Shown here: positions 8,696 to 17,665 of the stretch, in pieces
Position numbering within the stretch: the first letter of the stretch is position 1
How the letters are laid out: each line of letters opens with the position of its first letter
Assembly: GCA_046094505.1 (NCBI GenBank)
Contig: JBJTHN010000065.1
Span: 1-64,000 of the forward strand
Direction: 5' to 3'
Origin: RFTU01 sp046094505
GTDB lineage: Bacteria > Pseudomonadota > Gammaproteobacteria > Burkholderiales > Burkholderiaceae_C
DNA length: 64,000 nucleotides
Notes under the pieces: generated by a model
What the model saw: the letters and a program-made list of their open reading frames with translations, nothing else
The model's database searches: none
What the model was told of the DNA's origin: nothing
Made by a program: the position numbers and the translations under genes

Positions 8696-8788
8696 GCCAG
8701 GCGCCCGTCAGGTTCACGGATGTTTTCGGTCTAGAATTGAAGGCTGTTCCGAGGCCATCCTCATGCTGTTCGGAGCAAGGATTCCAGT

Positions 8789-8873
8789 GCCGTCGTGGTG
8801 AAATTGGTAGACACGCTATCTTGAGGGGGTAGTGGCGAAAGCTGTGCGAGTTCGAGTCTCGCCGACGGCACCA
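8789..8873 (+). tRNA. tRNA-Leu (anticodon GAG)
   Basis: The 85-base gene folds as a class II tRNA. The acceptor stem is GCCGTCG (8789-8795) with CGACGGC (8863-8869). The anticodon stem CTATC/GGTAG encloses the loop TTGAGGG, giving anticodon GAG. There is a short variable arm TGGC-GAAA-GCTG, and the T arm is GCGAG-TTCGAGT-CTCGC. The discriminator A is followed by an encoded CCA at 8871-8873. It reads CUC and CUU leucine codons. It lies between secG and the nuo operon; no convincing promoter of its own could be assigned. Confidence 0.95.
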
Positions 8874-9014
8874 ATAACAAGAAGACGAAAGTCGAGTCGA
8901 GTCAAAGTCGGCGTGACCCCGGAGGGTGACGCCGAGCGCCCAGTGCAGCAGAGCTGCCAATCGGGACAGGCGGGCGCGCTGAGGGAATCGGGGGATTCTC
9001 TACGCGCCTTTTTT
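8874..9014 (+). ncRNA. Structured 3' trailer of tRNA-Leu (candidate small RNA)
   Basis: The 141 bases from the mature tRNA end to the terminator T-run have no coding gene. They hold a hairpin at 8910-8933 (10-bp arms with one mismatch, loop CGGA), a purine-rich start with repeated GTCGA, and the terminator hairpin. RNase processing of the precursor would release this as a discrete RNA. External transcribed spacers of tRNA operons act as sRNA sponges in E. coli (3'ETS-leuZ). A similar role here is only a hypothesis. Confidence 0.35.
8973..9014 (+). terminator. Intrinsic terminator after tRNA-Leu, ahead of nuoA
   Basis: The stem GGCGCG (8973-8978) pairs with CGCGCC (9003-9008). After a small internal loop the stem continues as AGGGAATC with GATTCTCT around a GGGG tetraloop, and TTTTTT (9009-9014) follows directly. 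It is the clearest terminator in the window. It lies only 41 bases before the nuoA start. Confidence 0.9.
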
Positions 9015-9055
9015 GCGTCCGGCCAGTGCCGGGCGGACTGAAGTCGGTTGTAAAC

Positions 9056-9415
9056 ATGAACCTGCAAGAGTACCTGCCCATCATCCTGTTCATCCTGGTG
9101 GGCACGGCCATCGGCATCGCGCCCCAGGTCATCGGTTTCATCATGGGCCCCAACCGCCCAGATGCAGCCAAAAACTCCCCCTACGAGTGCGGCTTCGAGG
9201 CCTTCGAAGACGCCCGCATGCAGTTCGATGTGCGCTACTACCTGGTCGCCATCCTCTTCATCCTGTTCGATCTCGAAATCGCCTTCCTGTTTCCCTGGGC
9301 GGTTTCGCTGCGTGACATCGGTCCCACGGGTTTCTGGGCGGTGATGGTCTTCCTCGGCATCCTGGTGGTCGGCCTGGTGTACGAATGGAAGAAGGGCGCG
9401 CTGGATTGGGAGTGA
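9056..9415 (+). CDS. nuoA: NADH-quinone oxidoreductase subunit A
   Basis: NuoA is a membrane subunit of complex I located beside the quinone tunnel and NuoH. The 119-residue protein has three predicted helices (about 9-30, 62-82 and 90-110). The loop with YECGFEAFEDARMQFDVRYY (about 41-60) contains the cysteine of the flexible TMH1-2 loop. The start at ATG 9056 (MNLQEYLP) was preferred to upstream in-frame codons because it gives the family's normal N-terminus. It opens the 14-gene nuo operon. The 41 bases between the preceding terminator and this ATG contain no recognisable promoter. Confidence 0.97.
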   Translation: MNLQEYLPIILFILVGTAIGIAPQVIGFIMGPNRPDAAKNSPYECGFEAFEDARMQFDVRYYLVAILFILFDLEIAFLFPWAVSLRDIGPTGFWAVMVFLGILVVGLVYEWKKGALDWE

Positions 9416-9418
9416 AGC

Positions 9419-9895
9419 ATGGGCATTGAAGGCGTACTCAAGGAAGGCTTCGTCACCACCTCGGTGGACAAGCTGGTCAACTGGTCCAAGACCGGTTCGT
9501 TGTGGCCGATGACCTTTGGTCTGGCCTGCTGTGCGGTGGAGATGATGCACGCGGGTGCATCCCGCTACGACATCGACCGTTTCGGCATGCTGTTCCGGCC
9601 CTCGCCGCGGCAGTCTGACTTGATGATCGTGGCCGGCACCCTTTGCAACAAGATGGCGCCCGCACTTCGCAAGGTCTACGACCAGATGGCCGAGCCCCGC
9701 TGGGTGCTGTCCATGGGTTCATGCGCCAACGGCGGTGGCTATTACCACTACAGCTATTCGGTGGTGCGCGGTTGCGACCGCATCGTGCCCGTGGATGTCT
9801 ATGTTCCGGGCTGCCCACCCACGGCCGAGGCGCTGCTCTACGGCATCCTGCAGCTGCAGTCCAAGATCCGCCGCGAGAACACCATCGCCCGCTGA
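9419..9895 (+). CDS. nuoB: NADH-quinone oxidoreductase subunit B
   Basis: NuoB (PSST) carries cluster N2, the last Fe-S centre, which passes electrons to quinone. The four ligands are C37 and C38 (the adjacent pair in GLACCAVEMM), C102 in GSCANGGGYY and C132 in VPGCPPT. The length of 158 residues is typical of the betaproteobacterial form. It begins 3 bases after nuoA with the ribosome-binding sequence GGGAGTG. Confidence 0.98.
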   Translation: MGIEGVLKEGFVTTSVDKLVNWSKTGSLWPMTFGLACCAVEMMHAGASRYDIDRFGMLFRPSPRQSDLMIVAGTLCNKMAPALRKVYDQMAEPRWVLSMGSCANGGGYYHYSYSVVRGCDRIVPVDVYVPGCPPTAEALLYGILQLQSKIRRENTIAR

Positions 9896-9970
9896 GGCGC
9901 ACGGTTCACAAGGCCTCACCCACCACCGCGCAGTACCCCGACCGGCAGCCGCACCCCTCCGAGGAAGCCC

Positions 9971-10570
9971 ATGTCAGAAAAACTTCAACGCCTGCAAGCC
10001 GCGCTTCAAGCCGCGCTGGGCGACCGCGTCCAATCGATGGAGTGCCGACTGGGTGAGGTGACCCTCACCGTGCGTGCAGCCGACTACCCGGCGGTGTGCC
10101 AGCAGCTGCGCGACGACCCTGGCTTGGGGTTTGAGCAGCTCATGGACCTGTGTGGTGTCGACTACAGCGGGTACAAGGACGGGGCCTACGAAGGGCCGCG
10201 CTTTGCGGTGGTGCTGCACCTGTTGTCGGTGGCGTACAACTGGCGGCTGCGGCTGCGGACCTTCTGCGCGGACGACGATCAACCCCTGGTGGCCAGTGTC
10301 AACGATATCTGGAACGCCGCGAACTGGTTCGAGCGAGAGGCCTTCGACCTCTACGGCATCCTCTTCGAGGGTCACCAAGATCTGCGGCGCTTGCTCACCG
10401 ACTACGGCTTTATCGGTCACCCCTTCCGCAAGGATTTCCCGGTCACCGGACATGTGGAGATGCGGTACGACGCGCAACAGAAGCGGGTGATTTACCAACC
10501 CGTGACCATCGAAGCGCGAGAGATCACGCCCCGCATCATCCGCGAAGAACCCTACGGCGGCCTGCACTGA
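9971..10570 (+). CDS. nuoC: NADH-quinone oxidoreductase subunit C
   Basis: NuoC is the 30-kDa peripheral-arm subunit that packs against NuoD and the quinone site. The 199-residue product is a stand-alone subunit, not the NuoCD fusion seen in E. coli. Family motifs include ANWFEREAFDLYGILFEGH (about 116-134) and DYGFIGHPFRKDFPV. ATG 9971 has the ribosome-binding sequence GAGGAA 5 bases upstream. The 75-base gap after nuoB is the largest early gap in the operon and shows no terminator. Confidence 0.97.
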   Translation: MSEKLQRLQAALQAALGDRVQSMECRLGEVTLTVRAADYPAVCQQLRDDPGLGFEQLMDLCGVDYSGYKDGAYEGPRFAVVLHLLSVAYNWRLRLRTFCADDDQPLVASVNDIWNAANWFEREAFDLYGILFEGHQDLRRLLTDYGFIGHPFRKDFPVTGHVEMRYDAQQKRVIYQPVTIEAREITPRIIREEPYGGLH

Positions 10571-10592
10571 GCGGCTGGCCCACGAGACGAAC

Positions 10593-11846
10593 ATGGCGGA
10601 CATCAAGAACTACACCCTGAATTTCGGCCCTCAGCACCCCGCTGCGCACGGCGTGTTGCGCCTGGTGCTGGAGCTCGACGGCGAGGTCATCCAGCGTGCC
10701 GACCCGCACATTGGCCTGCTGCACCGTGCCACCGAGAAGCTGGCCGAGTCCAAGACCTACATCCAGTCCTTGCCTTATATGGACCGGCTGGACTATGTGT
10801 CCATGATGTGCAACGAGCACGCCTACTGCCTGGCCATCGAAAGGCTGTTGGGTATCGAGGTGCCCGAACGTGCGCAGTACATCCGGGTGATGTACAGCGA
10901 GATCACACGGCTGCTCAACCACCTGCTGTGGCTGGGCTGTCACGGGATGGACTGCGGCGCGATGAACATGCTCATCTACTGCTTCCGCGAGCGTGAAGAC
11001 CTGTTTGACATGTATGAAGCGGTTTCGGGTGCGCGCATGCACGCCGCCTACTTCCGCCCGGGCGGTGTGTACCGCGACCTGCCCGACCGCATGCCGCAGT
11101 ACCAGGGCAGCAAGATTCGAAACGCCAAGGCGATTGCCCAGCTCAACGAGAACCGGCAGGGCTCGCTGCTGGATTTCATTGAAGACTTCACGCGCCGCTT
11201 CCCGGCTCTGGTCAACGAGTACGAAACCCTGCTGACCGACAACCGCATCTGGAAGCAGCGCACCGTGGGCATTGCCGTGGTCACCCCAGAGCGCGCGCTG
11301 AACCTGGGCTTCTCCGGTGCCATGTTGCGCGGTTCGGGCATCGCCTGGGACCTGCGCAAGAAGCAGCCCTACGATGTTTACGACCGCATGGACTTCGACA
11401 TCCCGGTGGGCGTCAATGGCGACACCTACGACCGTTACTTGGTGCGTGTCGAAGAAATGCGCCAGAGCAACCGCATCATCCAGCAGTGCGTGCAGTGGCT
11501 GCGCGCAAACCCGGGCCCTGTGATCACCGACAATCACAAGGTGGCGCCGCCCGACCGGGTGGGCATGAAGTCCAACATGGAGGAGTTGATCCACCACTTC
11601 AAGCTGTTCACCGAGGGCTTCCATGTGCCCGAAGGCCAGTCTTATGCGGCGGTGGAACACCCCAAGGGCGAGTTCGGTATCTACCTGGTCAGCGACGGCG
11701 CGAACAAGCCGTGGCGCCTGAAGATCCGCGCGCCGGGCTTTGCCCACTTGGCGGCGCTGGACGAGTTGACGCGCGGTCACATGATCGCCGACGCCGTGGC
11801 GGTGATCGGCACCATGGACGTCGTGTTTGGCGAGATCGATCGATGA
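10593..11846 (+). CDS. nuoD: NADH-quinone oxidoreductase subunit D
   Basis: NuoD is the 49-kDa subunit related to the large subunit of NiFe hydrogenases and forms most of the quinone-binding pocket with NuoB. The 417-residue protein starts with NFGPQHPAAHGVLRLVLELDG (about 10-30), which contains the conserved HPAAHG loop whose His contacts quinone. The hydrogenase metal-site cysteines are absent, as expected. The C-terminus ends DVVFGEIDR. Its stop overlaps the nuoE start as ATGA. Confidence 0.98.
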   Translation: MADIKNYTLNFGPQHPAAHGVLRLVLELDGEVIQRADPHIGLLHRATEKLAESKTYIQSLPYMDRLDYVSMMCNEHAYCLAIERLLGIEVPERAQYIRVMYSEITRLLNHLLWLGCHGMDCGAMNMLIYCFREREDLFDMYEAVSGARMHAAYFRPGGVYRDLPDRMPQYQGSKIRNAKAIAQLNENRQGSLLDFIEDFTRRFPALVNEYETLLTDNRIWKQRTVGIAVVTPERALNLGFSGAMLRGSGIAWDLRKKQPYDVYDRMDFDIPVGVNGDTYDRYLVRVEEMRQSNRIIQQCVQWLRANPGPVITDNHKVAPPDRVGMKSNMEELIHHFKLFTEGFHVPEGQSYAAVEHPKGEFGIYLVSDGANKPWRLKIRAPGFAHLAALDELTRGHMIADAVAVIGTMDVVFGEIDR

Positions 11847-12373
11847 GCGGCCACACCATGAGCAACCCTGTGTCCGATAACCCCAGCTATACCCTGAGTG
11901 ACGCCACCCGCGCGCGCTTTGACCGCGAGGTGGCCAAGTACCCGGCCGACCAGCGGCAATCGGCCGTGATGGCCTGCTTGTCCATCGTGCAGCAGGAAGA
12001 GGGCTGGGTGAGCGCGGCTGCTGAGAAGGCCGTGGCCACCTACCTGGGCATGCCCCCGATTGCGGTGGCCGAGATGACCACGTTCTACAACATGTACAAC
12101 CAGAAACCCGCTGGGAAGTACAAGCTCAACGTGTGCACCAACCTCCCGTGCCAGCTGCGAGACGGCCAGAAGGCGCTGGAGCACCTGTGCAACCGCTTGG
12201 GCGTGGCCGAGGGCGGCACCACGGTCGATGGGCTGTTTACAGTGCAGAAGACCGAGTGCCTGGGTGCTTGCGCCGATGCGCCGGTGATGCTGGTCAACGA
12301 CCGGCAGATGGTGAGCTTCATGAGCCATGACCGGCTCGATGAGCTGGTGCAACAGCTGAAGAACGAGGCTTGA
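11843..12373 (+). CDS. nuoE: NADH-quinone oxidoreductase subunit E
   Basis: NuoE is the thioredoxin-fold 24-kDa subunit holding the [2Fe-2S] cluster N1a next to the FMN of NuoF. The four ligands are C98 and C103 (C-x4-C) and C139 and C143 (C-x3-C). The start at 11843 overlaps the nuoD stop by 4 bases, which suggests coupled translation. A second ATG at 11858 is also possible, so the product is 176 or 171 residues. Confidence 0.96.
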   Translation: MSGHTMSNPVSDNPSYTLSDATRARFDREVAKYPADQRQSAVMACLSIVQQEEGWVSAAAEKAVATYLGMPPIAVAEMTTFYNMYNQKPAGKYKLNVCTNLPCQLRDGQKALEHLCNRLGVAEGGTTVDGLFTVQKTECLGACADAPVMLVNDRQMVSFMSHDRLDELVQQLKNEA

Positions 12374-12378
12374 GCAGC

Positions 12379-13728
12379 ATGGACCACACACTTGACCTTT
12401 CCCGTTTCCAGGCCAAGGGCACGGAGACCTGTTTCCACGGCAAACACATCAACCCGCAGATCTATGCGGGGCTCAACGGTGGCAACTGGAGTCTGAAGGA
12501 CTACGAGGCGCGCGGTGGCTATGCCGCGCTGCGCAAGATTTTAGGCAAGGACGGCGGTGAGGGCATGACGCCCGACGCCGTGATCGCCGACGTCAAGCTC
12601 TCGTCCCTGCGCGGCCGTGGGGGCGCAGGCTTTCCGACCGGCTTGAAGTGGAGCTTCATGCCGCGGCAGTTTCCGGGTCAGAAGTACCTGGTCTGCAACT
12701 CCGACGAGGGTGAGCCGGGCACCTGCAAGGACCGAGACATTCTCAGGTACAACCCCCACGCCGTGATCGAGGGGATGGCCATCGCGGCCTATGCCACGGG
12801 CATCACGGTGGGCTACAACTACATCCACGGCGAGATCTTCGAGGTGTATGAGCGCTTCGAAGCCGCCTTGGAAGAGGCCCGTGCTGCGGGCTACCTGGGC
12901 CCGAACATCATGGGCTCGGGCTTCAGCTTCCAGCTGCATGGCCACCACGGTTTTGGTGCCTACATCTGCGGCGAAGAGACCGCGCTGTTGGAGTCGCTCG
13001 AAGGCAAGAAGGGGCAGCCCCGCTTCAAGCCTCCGTTTCCGGCCAGCTATGGTCTTTATGGCAAGCCCACCACCATCAACAACACCGAAACCTTTGCCGC
13101 GGTGCCCTGGATCATCCGTAACGGCGGTCAGGCCTACCTGGACGTGGGCAAGCCCAACAACGGAGGCACCAAGATCTTCTCGGTGGTGGGGGATGTGAAC
13201 GCGCCGGGCAACTTCGAGATTCCGATGGGCACGCCGTTTTCCAAGCTGCTGGAGTTGGCCGGCGGTGTGAAGGGTGGGGCGCTCAAGGCCGTCATTCCCG
13301 GTGGCTCGTCGGCCCCGGTGCTGCCCGCCAACATCATGATGGGCATCACGATGGACTATGACGCCATCGCCAAGGCCGGCTCGATGCTGGGCTCGGGTGC
13401 GGTGATCGTGATGAACGACACGCGCTGCATGGTCAAGAGCCTCCTGCGCCTGTCGTACTTCTACCAGCATGAGAGCTGTGGCCAGTGCACCCCCTGCCGT
13501 GAGGGCACGGGGTGGTTGTGGCGCATGGTGGACCGCATTGAGAAGGGGCAGGGCCGCATGGAAGACCTGGAGCTCTTGAACTCGGTGGCCGACAACATCC
13601 AGGGCCGCACCATCTGCGCGCTCGGCGATGCGGCGGCCATGCCGGTGCGCGCCATGATCAAGCATTTCCGTGATGAGTTCGTTCATCACATCGAACACAA
13701 GACCTGCGTGGTACCGGCCTATGTCTGA
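12379..13728 (+). CDS. nuoF: NADH-quinone oxidoreductase subunit F
   Basis: NuoF binds NADH, FMN and the [4Fe-4S] cluster N3 and is the electron entry point of complex I. The glycine-rich nucleotide loop GRGGAGFPTG is near residue 80, and the FMN/NADH region with YICGEETALLESLEG is near 195-210. The N3 ligands are C367, C370 and C373 (CGQCTPC) and C413. The start was placed at ATG 12379, because an in-frame TTG 9 bases upstream overlaps the nuoE stop and is a weaker choice; GAGG at 12365 serves as ribosome-binding site. The product is 449 residues. Confidence 0.98.
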   Translation: MDHTLDLSRFQAKGTETCFHGKHINPQIYAGLNGGNWSLKDYEARGGYAALRKILGKDGGEGMTPDAVIADVKLSSLRGRGGAGFPTGLKWSFMPRQFPGQKYLVCNSDEGEPGTCKDRDILRYNPHAVIEGMAIAAYATGITVGYNYIHGEIFEVYERFEAALEEARAAGYLGPNIMGSGFSFQLHGHHGFGAYICGEETALLESLEGKKGQPRFKPPFPASYGLYGKPTTINNTETFAAVPWIIRNGGQAYLDVGKPNNGGTKIFSVVGDVNAPGNFEIPMGTPFSKLLELAGGVKGGALKAVIPGGSSAPVLPANIMMGITMDYDAIAKAGSMLGSGAVIVMNDTRCMVKSLLRLSYFYQHESCGQCTPCREGTGWLWRMVDRIEKGQGRMEDLELLNSVADNIQGRTICALGDAAAMPVRAMIKHFRDEFVHHIEHKTCVVPAYV

Positions 13729-16069
13729 CCCCGTGAAGAACCTGGTGGAGATTGAGCTCGACGGCCGCAAGGTCGAGGTTGAGCCTGGCAGCATGGTCAT
13801 GCACGCCGCGGAAGCGGCGGGCGTGTTCGTGCCTCACTTCTGCTACCACAAGAAGCTCAGCATTGCGGCCAATTGCCGCATGTGTCTGGTGGAGGTTGAA
13901 AAGGCACCCAAGCCGATGCCCGCATGCGCCACGCCGGTTACGCCAGGCATGGTGGTGCGCACCCAAAGCGAAAAGGCCAAGAAGGCCCAGCAGTCGGTGA
14001 TGGAGTTCCTCCTGATCAACCACCCGCTGGACTGCCCGATCTGCGACCAAGGCGGGGAGTGCCAGCTGCAGGACCTGGCCGTGGGCTATGGCGGCAGCGC
14101 GTCCCGCTACACCGAGGAAAAGCGGGTGGTGTTCCACAAGAATGTGGGCCCGCTGATCTCCATGGAGGAGATGAGCCGCTGCATCCACTGCACACGCTGC
14201 GTACGCTTCGGTCAGGAAGTGGCCGGCGTGATGGAGCTGGGCATGCTGCACCGCGGAGAGCACTCCGAGATCACCACCTTTGTCGGCAACACGGTCGACT
14301 CTGAGTTGTCGGGCAACATGATCGACATCTGCCCCGTGGGAGCGCTGACCAGCAAGCCCTTCCGCTACAGCGCCCGTACCTGGGAACTGTCGCGGCGCAA
14401 GAGCGTCAGTCCGCACGACAGCACGGGCGCCAACCTGGTGGTGCAGGTCAAGTCAGACCAGGTCATGCGCGTCGTGCCCTTGGAGAACGAGGCCGTGAAT
14501 GAGTGCTGGATTGCAGACCGCGACCGGTTCTCGTACGAAGCCCTGAACAGCGATGCCCGTCTAACCGAGCCCATGATCAAGCAGGGTGGCCAGTGGCAGG
14601 CCGTCAGCTGGCAGCAGGCGCTGGACTACGTGGCCGATGGCCTCAAGCGCATCCAAGCCGAGTTCGGGTCCTCGGGCATCGGCGCGCTGGGCTCGCCCCA
14701 CGCCACGGTGGAGGAGCTTCACCTACTGGCCAAATTGGTCCGCGGCCTGGGCAGCCAGAACATCGACCATCGACTGCGGCAAAGCGACTTCCAGCTGCAG
14801 GAGGGCGGCGTGCGCTGGTTGGGCATGCCCATCGCCGACCTGTCCTCGCTGGACCGCGCTCTGGTCGTGGGCAGCTTCCTGCGCAAAGACCACCCACTGT
14901 TTGCGCAGCGGCTGCGCCAAGCCGCGCGCCGCGGTGCACAGATTTCCCGCCTGGGGTCCTCAGGTGAAGACTGGCTCATGCCGGTCCGCCAGACCATCAC
15001 CACCGCGCCTTCCGATTGGGTGAATGCCTTGGCGGCGGTGGCCACGGCGGCGGCGCAGGCCAAGGGCGTGGCCGCACCGGTCGCCGGCATTGAAGCCACG
15101 GCGCAGGCCACAGCGGTGGCGCAGTCGCTGATGAGTGGTCAGCGTTCGGCGCTGCTGTTGGGTCTGGCGGCCGAGCAGCATCCGCATGCCACGGCCTTGC
15201 TGCAGCTGGCCAATTTCGTGGCCCAGCACACCGGTGCCCGCGTCGGCTTCCTGGGTGCAGCGGCCAACAGCGTGGGGGCCCAGTTGGTGGGCGCGCAGCC
15301 CGGCCCGGGTGGCCTGAACGCGGCCCAAATGCTGTCCCATCCCATGAAGGCACTGTTGCTGTTCAACGTTGAGCCCGAACTCGACGCCGCCAATGGCGCT
15401 GCAGCCAAGGCGGCGCTACAGGGCTCTGGCCTGGTGGTGGCCTTCACACCCTTCCGCGATGCGAAGGTTGAGAACGCCGATGTGTTGCTGCCGATCGCAC
15501 CCTTCGCCGAAACCGCCGGCGCCTTCATCAACGCTGAGGCCCGCTTGCAGGCCTTCCAGGGGGTGGTGAAGCCGCGGGGCCAAACCCGCCCGGGCTGGAA
15601 GGTGCTGCGCGTGCTGGGCAACCTGCTGGGTCTGCAGGGCTTTGAGCAGGAAACCGTGGAGGAGGTGCGCGCCCAGGCTTTGGGCGACCTGTCCAACCTG
15701 GCTGCCCGTCTGTCCAATGCCTGCACGGGCCTGCCTCAGGCCATGCCTGCAACAACGGGCCTTCAGCGCCTGAGCCCGGTACCCATTTACAGCAGCGATT
15801 CGCTGGTTCGCCGTGCTGCGAGCCTGCAGGCCACCACCGACGCCAAGGCACCGGTGGCAGGCCTGCCCACGGGCATTTGGCAAAGCCTAGGCCTGGCGGC
15901 GGGCGACCGCGTGCGTGTGGCACAGGGCGCTGCGGCGGTGGAACTGCCCGCGCGCCATGACGACAGCCTGGCCGAGGGCACGGTGCGTGTGCCGGCTGGC
16001 CACCCTGACACCGCGGCCTTGGGCTCGATGTTCGGTGTGCTCACGGTTGAGAAAGCCTACGGGGCCTGA
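13721..16069 (+). CDS. nuoG: NADH-quinone oxidoreductase subunit G
   Basis: NuoG is the 75-kDa Fe-S subunit, 782 residues here. The N-terminal ferredoxin-like domain has N1b ligands C41, C52, C55 and C69. The next domain binds N5 through H101, C105, C108 and C114, and then N4 through C154, C157, C160 and C204. The rest is a molybdopterin-oxidoreductase-like domain without cofactor function. The extra cluster N7 of E. coli and Thermus is missing, because the stretch after residue 220 has no cysteines. The ATG at 13721 lies inside the end of nuoF (8-base overlap) and gives the normal N-terminus. Confidence 0.97.
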   Translation: MSDPVKNLVEIELDGRKVEVEPGSMVMHAAEAAGVFVPHFCYHKKLSIAANCRMCLVEVEKAPKPMPACATPVTPGMVVRTQSEKAKKAQQSVMEFLLINHPLDCPICDQGGECQLQDLAVGYGGSASRYTEEKRVVFHKNVGPLISMEEMSRCIHCTRCVRFGQEVAGVMELGMLHRGEHSEITTFVGNTVDSELSGNMIDICPVGALTSKPFRYSARTWELSRRKSVSPHDSTGANLVVQVKSDQVMRVVPLENEAVNECWIADRDRFSYEALNSDARLTEPMIKQGGQWQAVSWQQALDYVADGLKRIQAEFGSSGIGALGSPHATVEELHLLAKLVRGLGSQNIDHRLRQSDFQLQEGGVRWLGMPIADLSSLDRALVVGSFLRKDHPLFAQRLRQAARRGAQISRLGSSGEDWLMPVRQTITTAPSDWVNALAAVATAAAQAKGVAAPVAGIEATAQATAVAQSLMSGQRSALLLGLAAEQHPHATALLQLANFVAQHTGARVGFLGAAANSVGAQLVGAQPGPGGLNAAQMLSHPMKALLLFNVEPELDAANGAAAKAALQGSGLVVAFTPFRDAKVENADVLLPIAPFAETAGAFINAEARLQAFQGVVKPRGQTRPGWKVLRVLGNLLGLQGFEQETVEEVRAQALGDLSNLAARLSNACTGLPQAMPATTGLQRLSPVPIYSSDSLVRRAASLQATTDAKAPVAGLPTGIWQSLGLAAGDRVRVAQGAAAVELPARHDDSLAEGTVRVPAGHPDTAALGSMFGVLTVEKAYGA

Positions 16070-16071
16070 CG

Positions 16072-17139
16072 ATGTTTGAGAACCTTCATCATCTGGGCAA
16101 CACCACCCTCGGCCCCACGCTGTGGTTGGTGGTGTGGAGCCTGATCAAGATCATCGCTGTGGTGCTGCCCTTGATGGGCTGCGTGGCCTATCTGACGCTG
16201 TGGGAGCGCAAGGCCATTGGCTGGACGCAGGTGCGCCCGGGCCCCAACCGTGTGGGTCCGTGGGGCCTTCTCACGCCTATTGCGGACGCGGTCAAGCTGG
16301 TCTTCAAGGAAATCATCCGCCCCACCGCCGCCAACAAGGGTCTGTTCTTCTTGGGCCCTGTGATGACCATCATGCCGGCCTTGGCGGCCTGGGCTGTGGT
16401 GCCCTTCGGCCCAGACGTGGCTTTGGCCAATGTCAATGCCGGCTTGCTGTACCTCATGGCCATCACCTCCTTGGAGGTTTACGGCGTGATCATCGCCGGG
16501 TGGGCGTCCAACTCCAAGTACGCCTTCCTGGGCGCTTTGCGTGCGTCGGCCCAGATGGTGAGCTACGAGATCGCCATGGGCTTTGCCCTGGTGATCGTGC
16601 TGATGGTCTCGGGCACGATGAACATGAGCGGCATCGTGCAGCAGCAGGGCGACGGCTACTTCGCCGACATGGGCCTGAACTTCCTGTCCTGGAACTGGCT
16701 GCCGCTGCTGCCGGTGTTCATCGTCTACTTCATCTCGGGCTTGGCAGAAACCAACCGCCATCCGTTCGATGTGGTGGAAGGCGAGTCGGAAATTGTGGCC
16801 GGACACATGATCGAGTACTCGGGCATGTCCTTCGCCATGTTCTTCTTGGCTGAGTACGCCAACATGATCCTGGTGTCCACGCTGTGCGTCATCATGTTTC
16901 TGGGCGGCTGGCTGCCGCCCATCGACAGCGCCTTGTTCAATTGGATCCCGGGTTGGATCTGGCTGGCCATCAAGGTCTTCGTCGTGGTCACCATGTTCCT
17001 ATGGGTACGCGCCACCTTCCCGCGCTACCGCTACGACCAGATCATGCGTCTGGGTTGGAAGATCTTCATCCCCGTCACCCTGGTGTGGCTCATCGTGGTG
17101 GGACTGTGGATGCAGACGCCCTTGAACATCTGGAAGTGA
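16072..17139 (+). CDS. nuoH: NADH-quinone oxidoreductase subunit H
   Basis: NuoH is the membrane subunit that, with NuoB and NuoD, closes the quinone chamber and links it to the proton channels. The 355-residue protein shows eight or more hydrophobic helices. The conserved acidic loop ETNRHPFDVVEGESEIVAG is near residues 225-243, and GPNRVGPWGLLTPIADAVK is in the first large loop. It starts 2 bases after nuoG. Confidence 0.98.
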   Translation: MFENLHHLGNTTLGPTLWLVVWSLIKIIAVVLPLMGCVAYLTLWERKAIGWTQVRPGPNRVGPWGLLTPIADAVKLVFKEIIRPTAANKGLFFLGPVMTIMPALAAWAVVPFGPDVALANVNAGLLYLMAITSLEVYGVIIAGWASNSKYAFLGALRASAQMVSYEIAMGFALVIVLMVSGTMNMSGIVQQQGDGYFADMGLNFLSWNWLPLLPVFIVYFISGLAETNRHPFDVVEGESEIVAGHMIEYSGMSFAMFFLAEYANMILVSTLCVIMFLGGWLPPIDSALFNWIPGWIWLAIKVFVVVTMFLWVRATFPRYRYDQIMRLGWKIFIPVTLVWLIVVGLWMQTPLNIWK

Positions 17140-17152
17140 AAGAGAACGCCTG

Positions 17153-17641
17153 ATGTCTGCCGTCAAGGATTTTGTTCAGAGCTTCATGCTCCTGGAGCTC
17201 CTCAAGGGGCTCAAGGTCACCGGACGCCATTTCTTCAAGCGCAAGGTCACCGTGCAGTTCCCCGAGGAGAAGACGCCGCTGTCGCCGCGCTTTCGGGGCC
17301 TGCATGCCCTCAGGCGCTACGAGAACGGCGAAGAGCGCTGCATCGCCTGCAAGCTGTGTGAGGCGGTGTGCCCAGCCATGGCCATCACCATCGAGAGCGA
17401 TGTGCGAGAAGACGGTTCACGCCGTACCAAGCGCTACGACATCGACCTCACCAAGTGCATCTTCTGCGGCTTCTGCGAGGAGAGCTGTCCGGTGGATTCG
17501 ATCGTCGAAACCCACATCTTCGAATACCACGGCGAAAAGCGTGGCGACCTGTACTTCACCAAGGACATGCTCCTGGCGGTCGGGGATCGCTACGAGAAGG
17601 AAATCGCTGCGAACAAGGAGGCCGACGCGAAGTACCGCTGA
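17153..17641 (+). CDS. nuoI: NADH-quinone oxidoreductase subunit I
   Basis: NuoI is the TYKY ferredoxin-like subunit that carries the two [4Fe-4S] clusters N6a and N6b between N5 and N2. Both CxxCxxCxxxCP motifs are intact: C63, C66, C69, C73 and C102, C105, C108, C112. The 162-residue length is typical. It begins 13 bases after nuoH with AAAGAGAA as ribosome-binding site. Confidence 0.98.
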   Translation: MSAVKDFVQSFMLLELLKGLKVTGRHFFKRKVTVQFPEEKTPLSPRFRGLHALRRYENGEERCIACKLCEAVCPAMAITIESDVREDGSRRTKRYDIDLTKCIFCGFCEESCPVDSIVETHIFEYHGEKRGDLYFTKDMLLAVGDRYEKEIAANKEADAKYR

Positions 17642-17665
17642 TGCGGAGACCTTGCCATCTGAATC

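Noticed and set aside
8700..8788. A promoter for tRNA-Leu, TAGAAT at 8732-8737
   Set aside because: No -35 at suitable spacing; the tRNA may be made by read-through from secG.
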